A stretch of DNA of 64,000 nt from Halorubrum amylolyticum (GTDB lineage Archaea > Halobacteriota > Halobacteria > Halobacteriales > Haloferacaceae). Location: the NCBI RefSeq assembly GCF_004114995.1, contig NZ_SDJP01000014.1:1-64000 (forward strand), read 5' to 3'. The translations under genes and the position numbers were made by a program. How positions within the stretch are numbered: the stretch's first letter is position 1; each line of letters opens with the position of its first letter. Below the pieces are notes generated by a model. The model had not been told where the DNA came from, did no database searches, and saw only the letters and a list, made by a program, of their open reading frames with translations. Shown here piece after piece: positions 60,326 to 64,000 of this stretch.

Positions 60326-61522
60326 TTACGGGCGGTTGTACCACACGTCGACGTGCGCGTGCGGTTCGAACGACTTCCCGATGAGGTCGGGCCGACCGTT
60401 CCCGTCGACGTCGAGCGCCTTCCCCTCGTGGGTCGGCACCCCGCTCTCGACGACGGTCTCCCTGAACTTCCCCCCGCCCTCGTTCCGGAACAGGACGTGC
60501 TGGGCGGTCTCCTCGTTCTCCCCGAGCCCCATCTCCGCGACGTAGACGTCGAGCGAGCCGTTGCCGTCGAAGTCGGCGAGTTGGACCGTGTGCGGACAGT
60601 ACAGGTCGTCACGGAGGATGTGCGTGTCCCAGTCCGGGGGGTCGAACCACCCGACGCGGCCCATGTGTTCGCCGAGCAGCGGCGAGTCGCCCTCCGCGAA
60701 CACCAGCTCCGGCTCGCCGTCGTCGTCCACGTCGCCGACGGCGACCCGCGTCCAGTCCCAGCCGGCGACGACGTGTTCTCGGGCCCACTCGGCCGACAGG
60801 TCGGACGCGTCTTCGGGGGCCGCGGCGGTCGAGTCGCGGTCGGCTCGCCGATAGACCGCCGTCCCCGCGACGAGCTCGTTGTCGCCGTCGCCGTCGAGGT
60901 CGGCGATCGCGAGCCCTTCGACGTTGGTGTGCCGGCCGATCACCGTGAGACAGTCGCTCGGCCACGGCGAGCGCGTCGGGTCGTCGGGGACGTCGTAGTA
61001 GAAGACCGTCTCGCTCTCTTGTGACGCGCCGACGACCTCGGGCTCCCCGTCGTTGTCAACGTCGCCGAACGCGAGGTCGTGGTACTTCGAGAAGTCGTCC
61101 GCGATCAGGTGTTTCGGCCACGCCTTCCGGGGGTCGACCGGCTGTTCGAACCAGTACACGTCGCTCCCGCCGAACCCCTGACCGACGATGAGGTCGAGCC
61201 GCCCGTTCCCGTTCACGTCGCCGAGCGCCGCGCCGAGCGCGTGGAGGTCAGACGCTGACGAGAGCGTGTGGCGAGTCCACGCCGCGTCGCCGTCGTGGTT
61301 CCCGTGCCCGGGGTTCTCGTACCAGAACAGGTCGGTTTCGAGCCGCCGGAACAGCCGCCCCACGAGCGGGACTGTCCGGTCTCCCAACACCGGGAGGTCC
61401 TCGGACCCCATCCCGCCGACGATGAGGTCCGGCAGGCCGTCGCCGACGAGGTCGACGGGCTCACAGACGAAGAGGCGCCCACACGGGGGAGAATCGTCGA
61501 TCGTTTGATGGTCGAATCGCAT
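60326..61522 (-). CDS. FG-GAP/VCBS repeat protein
   Basis: A 398-residue protein predicted to fold as a seven-bladed beta-propeller. Repeats on the theme of GDVDNDGEPEVVGA, ADLDGDGDNELVAG, GDVDDDGEPELVFA and ADFDGNGSLDVYVA carry Ca2+-binding DxDGDG loops. No signal peptide is seen from the ATG at 61522, unusual for a family that is mostly exported. The next gene on the strand is a glycosyltransferase two bases downstream, so a role in glycan handling or surface assembly is inferred. Confidence 0.88.
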   Translation of the reverse strand: MRFDHQTIDDSPPCGRLFVCEPVDLVGDGLPDLIVGGMGSEDLPVLGDRTVPLVGRLFRRLETDLFWYENPGHGNHDGDAAWTRHTLSSASDLHALGAALGDVNGNGRLDLIVGQGFGGSDVYWFEQPVDPRKAWPKHLIADDFSKYHDLAFGDVDNDGEPEVVGASQESETVFYYDVPDDPTRSPWPSDCLTVIGRHTNVEGLAIADLDGDGDNELVAGTAVYRRADRDSTAAAPEDASDLSAEWAREHVVAGWDWTRVAVGDVDDDGEPELVFAEGDSPLLGEHMGRVGWFDPPDWDTHILRDDLYCPHTVQLADFDGNGSLDVYVAEMGLGENEETAQHVLFRNEGGGKFRETVVESGVPTHEGKALDVDGNGRPDLIGKSFEPHAHVDVWYNRP

Positions 61523-61681
61523 CTCCTCGGAGACGACCGCCCCGCGACGCCTTACTATACGCAGACTAACCGTCTCGGCGGGACGACCGCCCGGATATCA
61601 CCCCGTTACTCCCGAGATACCGGCGGTGAAACCGGCGAAAACGGTCGACGGCTACATATCCGTTCGGACCGATCGCTCCCC

Positions 61682-63043
61682 ATGTTCGGAACGAGCGGGG
61701 TCCGGGGCCGAGTCGGCGAGTCGATCACCGCGTCGGTCGCGCTGGACATCGGTCGGGCCGTCGGAACCGACGCCGACCGAGCGCTCGTGGGACGGGACGC
61801 GCGCGACTCGGGACGGACCCTCCGGAACGCGCTCGTCGCCGGCCTGCAAGAGACCGGGACCGACGTCGTCGACGCCGGGCTGGCGGCGACGCCGACGGTC
61901 GCCCGCGGGATCGCCCTCCGGGAGGCCGACGCCGGCGTCGTGGTGACCGCCTCGCACAACCCCCCGGAGGACAACGGCCTCAAGCTCTGGACGCCCTCGG
62001 GACAGGCGTTCTCGACGGCACGGCAGGAGGAGATCGCCGAGCGGATACGCGAGGCCGACTTCGACCTCGCGGAGTGGGACGGGCAGGGGACACACCGGAC
62101 GTGGGAGGACGCGACCGCCCGCCACCGCGAGGCGCTGGTCGAGGCGGGGCGACGCGACGCGGCGGCGAGCGACGCCGACCTCTCGACGCTGTCTGTCGTC
62201 GTCGACGTCGGGAACGGCACGGGCGGCGTCACGGCCGAGGCGCTGTACGAGCTCGGCGCCGACGTCGAGACGCTCAACGCGCAGCCGGACGGCAGGTTCC
62301 CCGCCCGCCCGAGCGAGCCGACGGCGGAGACGTGCGCAACGCTCGCGGCGACGGTCCCCGCCGTCGACGCCGACCTCGGGATCGCACACGACGGCGACGC
62401 GGACCGGATGATGGCCGTGACTGACGACGGCGAGTTCGTCCCCGGCGACCTGCTGCTCGCGCTCTTCGGACGCGAGGAGGTCGGCTCCGGGGACCGGGTC
62501 GCCGCCCCGGTCAACACGAGTCTCGCGGTCGACGACGCCTTGGAGGCGGTCGGGGCGGAGGTCGTCCACACCCGCGTCGGCGACGTGTACGTGGCGGAGC
62601 GGGCCCGCGACTCCGCCGTCGCGTTCGGCGGCGAACCCTCCGGCGCCTGGATCTTCCCCGACGAGACCCTCTGTCCCGACGGTCCGCTCGCCGGCGTGAA
62701 ACTCGCCGCCCTCGCCGCGGCGGAGCCGATCTCGGACCGGCTCGCGCGGATCGACCGGTACCCCATCCGCCGCGCGACGGTCGAGACGGACGCCAAAGGG
62801 GACGTGATGAACGCGGTCGACGACCTCGCCCGCGAGCGGTACGACGAGGTCACCGCGCTCGACGGCGTCCGGGTCGAGACCGCGGACGGCTGGTTTCTGA
62901 TCCGGCCGTCGGGGACGCAGCCGCTGATCCGACTGACCGCCGAGACCCGCGAGCCGGCGGCCGCGACGGAGCTGCTCACGACGGTGCGGTCGCTCGTCGA
63001 GACGGCGGTCGAGATGACCTCGTCGAGACGGCGGTCGAGATGA
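61682..63043 (+). CDS. glmM: Phosphoglucosamine mutase (GlmM-type phosphohexomutase)
   Basis: A 453-residue enzyme that moves phosphate between C6 and C1 of glucosamine (or another hexose). The phospho-Ser is Ser91 in VTASHNPPEDNGLK. The metal loop HDGDADRMMAV, the sugar loop FGGEPSGAWIFP and the phosphate loop LIRPSGTQPLIRL are all intact. MFGTSGVRGR at 61682 is the usual N-terminus. The C-terminus runs into a 26-bp tandem repeat and ends TSSRRRSR, which replaces the normal last residues. With GlmS and the GlmU-like gene it completes UDP-GlcNAc supply. Phosphomannomutase activity cannot be ruled out. Confidence 0.9.
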   Translation: MFGTSGVRGRVGESITASVALDIGRAVGTDADRALVGRDARDSGRTLRNALVAGLQETGTDVVDAGLAATPTVARGIALREADAGVVVTASHNPPEDNGLKLWTPSGQAFSTARQEEIAERIREADFDLAEWDGQGTHRTWEDATARHREALVEAGRRDAAASDADLSTLSVVVDVGNGTGGVTAEALYELGADVETLNAQPDGRFPARPSEPTAETCATLAATVPAVDADLGIAHDGDADRMMAVTDDGEFVPGDLLLALFGREEVGSGDRVAAPVNTSLAVDDALEAVGAEVVHTRVGDVYVAERARDSAVAFGGEPSGAWIFPDETLCPDGPLAGVKLAALAAAEPISDRLARIDRYPIRRATVETDAKGDVMNAVDDLARERYDEVTALDGVRVETADGWFLIRPSGTQPLIRLTAETREPAAATELLTTVRSLVETAVEMTSSRRRSR

Positions 63044-63102
63044 CCTCGTCGAGACGGCGGTCGAGATGACCTCGTCGAGACGGCGGTCGAGATGACCTCG
63101 TC
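62999..63102. repeat. 26-bp tandem repeat, four units, across the glmM stop
   Basis: Four identical units of GAGACGGCGGTCGAGATGAC plus CTCGTC. Because 26 is not divisible by three, each unit changes the frame: the first encodes ETAVEMTSS, and the next gives RRRSR and the stop at 63043. A second array follows, 14-bp GTGAGGGCGGCGTC units at 63103-63139. Both lie just before the promoter of the last gene. Confidence 0.95.
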
Positions 63103-63204
63103 GTGAGGGCGGCGTCGTGAGGGCGGCGTCGTGAGGGCGTTTCCCCCGCGAACGTACGATATAGTCGGAGCATACCTTTGTCCCTCTCCGGTCGTGGTTC
63201 GGCC

Positions 63205-64000
63205 GTGCAAACCGTCGTACTCGCTGCCGGCGAGGGGACTCGAATGCGCCCGCTGACGGACAGGCTCCCGAAACCGATGCTCCCCGTCGCCGGGGAGCCG
63301 CTCGTCGGGCACTGCATCGACGGGGCGATAGCCGCCGGCGCGTCGCGGGTCGTCGTCGTCGTCGGCTACGAGGCCGCGGCGGTCCGAGAGCGCCTCGCGG
63401 ACCGGGACTGGCCCGTGCCCGTCGAGTTCGTGGATCAGCCCGAGCAGCGCGGGACCGCCGACGCCGTCCGGGCCGCCAAAGACGCGCTTCACGACGGCCA
63501 GTTCGCGGTGCTGAACGGCGACGTGCTCTACGGCGACTCGCTGCGGGACCTGTTCGAATCGGGGCCGGCGGTCGGCTCGTTCCGCGTGGACGACCCCACC
63601 GCGTACGGCGTGTTGGAGACCGACGGCGACCGCGTGCGCGGCGTCGTCGAGAAGCCCGAAGACCCCCCGTCGGAGCTCGTGAACGCCGGCGCCTACGTCT
63701 TCCCGGAGGCCGCGCTCCCGTGGCTCGACGTCGAGGAGAGCGACCGCGGAGAGTTAGAGCTGACGGACGTGCTCCAGCGGACCTGCGAGTCGTTCGACGT
63801 GACCGCGGTCCCGTTCGACCGCTGGCTCGACGTGGGCCGCCCGTGGGAGCTGCTCGCGGCGAACGAGTGGAAGCTCCCGGAAGCGGACGGCGAACGCGCC
63901 GGCGACGTCGCTGCCGACGCCGACCTCCGCGGGCGCGTCACCGTCGAGCCGGGAGCCACGATCGAACCGGGAGCCGTCATCGAGGGGCCGGTCTACGTGA
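63205..64000 (+). CDS. Sugar nucleotidyltransferase, 5' part (3' end outside the window)
   Basis: At least 265 residues from a GTG (VQTVVLAAGEGTRMRPLTDR), open at the window edge. LPKPMLPVAGEPLVGHCIDG and VLNGDVLYGDSL carry the NTP and metal sites; GVVEKPEDPPSELVNAGAYV and FDRWLDVGRPWELLAANEWK follow. The end (DLRGRVTVEPGATIEPGAVI) starts hexapeptide repeats of a beta-helix, so the full protein is probably GlmU-like and about 390 residues. TATA-like CATACCTTTG at 63171-63180 supports the GTG. It follows glmM and is a paralogue of 53973-55151. Confidence 0.87.
   Translation, partial: MQTVVLAAGEGTRMRPLTDRLPKPMLPVAGEPLVGHCIDGAIAAGASRVVVVVGYEAAAVRERLADRDWPVPVEFVDQPEQRGTADAVRAAKDALHDGQFAVLNGDVLYGDSLRDLFESGPAVGSFRVDDPTAYGVLETDGDRVRGVVEKPEDPPSELVNAGAYVFPEAALPWLDVEESDRGELELTDVLQRTCESFDVTAVPFDRWLDVGRPWELLAANEWKLPEADGERAGDVAADADLRGRVTVEPGATIEPGAVIEGPVYV

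Noticed and set aside
61606..63492. Minus-strand open frame of about 628 codons
   Set aside because: Antisense of glmM and the next nucleotidyltransferase; Ser/Arg-rich without any domain.

Overview
The window is chromosomal DNA from a haloarchaeon, most likely Halorubrum or a close relative. The DNA is very GC-rich. The proteins are strongly acidic, and export signals are largely of the Tat type (RR motifs). Archaeal TATA elements lie about 27 bases before start codons, with short or no leaders. Archaea-specific genes are present: L44e, S27e, aIF2-alpha, Nop10, RNase P component 4 and HalOD1. No rRNA, tRNA, CRISPR array, transposase or integrase was recognised. The window opens inside one sugar nucleotidyltransferase gene and closes inside another.

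Layout. 1-1.6 kb: nucleotide-sugar genes (partial nucleotidyltransferase, epimerase). 1.6-4.5 kb: a repeat-containing halocyanin-like lipoprotein under two DtxR-type boxes, coupled by GTGA to an HxlR regulator that carries two compensating frameshifts. 4.7-10.2 kb: PP-loop sulfate-type reductase, phosphodiesterase, membrane proteins and UDP-sugar 6-dehydrogenase. 10.3-16.4 kb: a broken ZIP transporter, a sensor kinase, aroC, enoyl-CoA hydratase, hpt and a DJ-1/PfpI protein. 16.4-19.7 kb: a zinc-ribbon regulator, a DUF2249-cupin fusion and a coupled esterase/VOC-dioxygenase pair. 19.8-26.7 kb: nth, DoxX, YchF, a degenerate amidohydrolase, DUF371, a repeat-rich non-coding stretch, a NUDIX hydrolase and proS. 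26.8-29.4 kb: two exported or membrane proteins, the second with a winged-helix tail. 29.5-34.4 kb: a DUF35/thiolase pair and the archaeal translation operon rpl44e-rps27e-aIF2a-nop10 with a PAC2 protein, then a cyclase. 34.5-38.7 kb: a secreted PhoX-type phosphatase with cohesin-like and dockerin modules, followed by a membrane-anchored cohesin protein. 38.8-45.2 kb: methylmalonyl-CoA epimerase and mutase, a FocA/NirC-type channel, O-methyltransferase, RNase P component 4, Trm112-like and small RNA-binding proteins. 45.2-64 kb: surface-polysaccharide and amino-sugar genes, interrupted by an FKBP isomerase, HalOD1, phnM and a winged-helix protein.

How the genes work together. GlmS (52.2 kb), the beta-helix nucleotidyltransferase (54 kb), GlmM (61.7 kb) and the last partial nucleotidyltransferase can together take fructose-6-phosphate to UDP-GlcNAc. 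The epimerases, UDP-sugar dehydrogenase, two glycosyltransferases, heparinase-like protein and DUF1616 membrane protein fit glycosylation or exopolysaccharide production at the surface. The mutase, its epimerase, the thiolase pair and enoyl-CoA hydratase fit acyl-CoA metabolism.

A recurring oddity is the number of short tandem repeats (15-26 bp units) inside or beside genes, concentrated in the glycan genes. At glmM a 26-bp repeat, not divisible by three, has rewritten the C-terminus.
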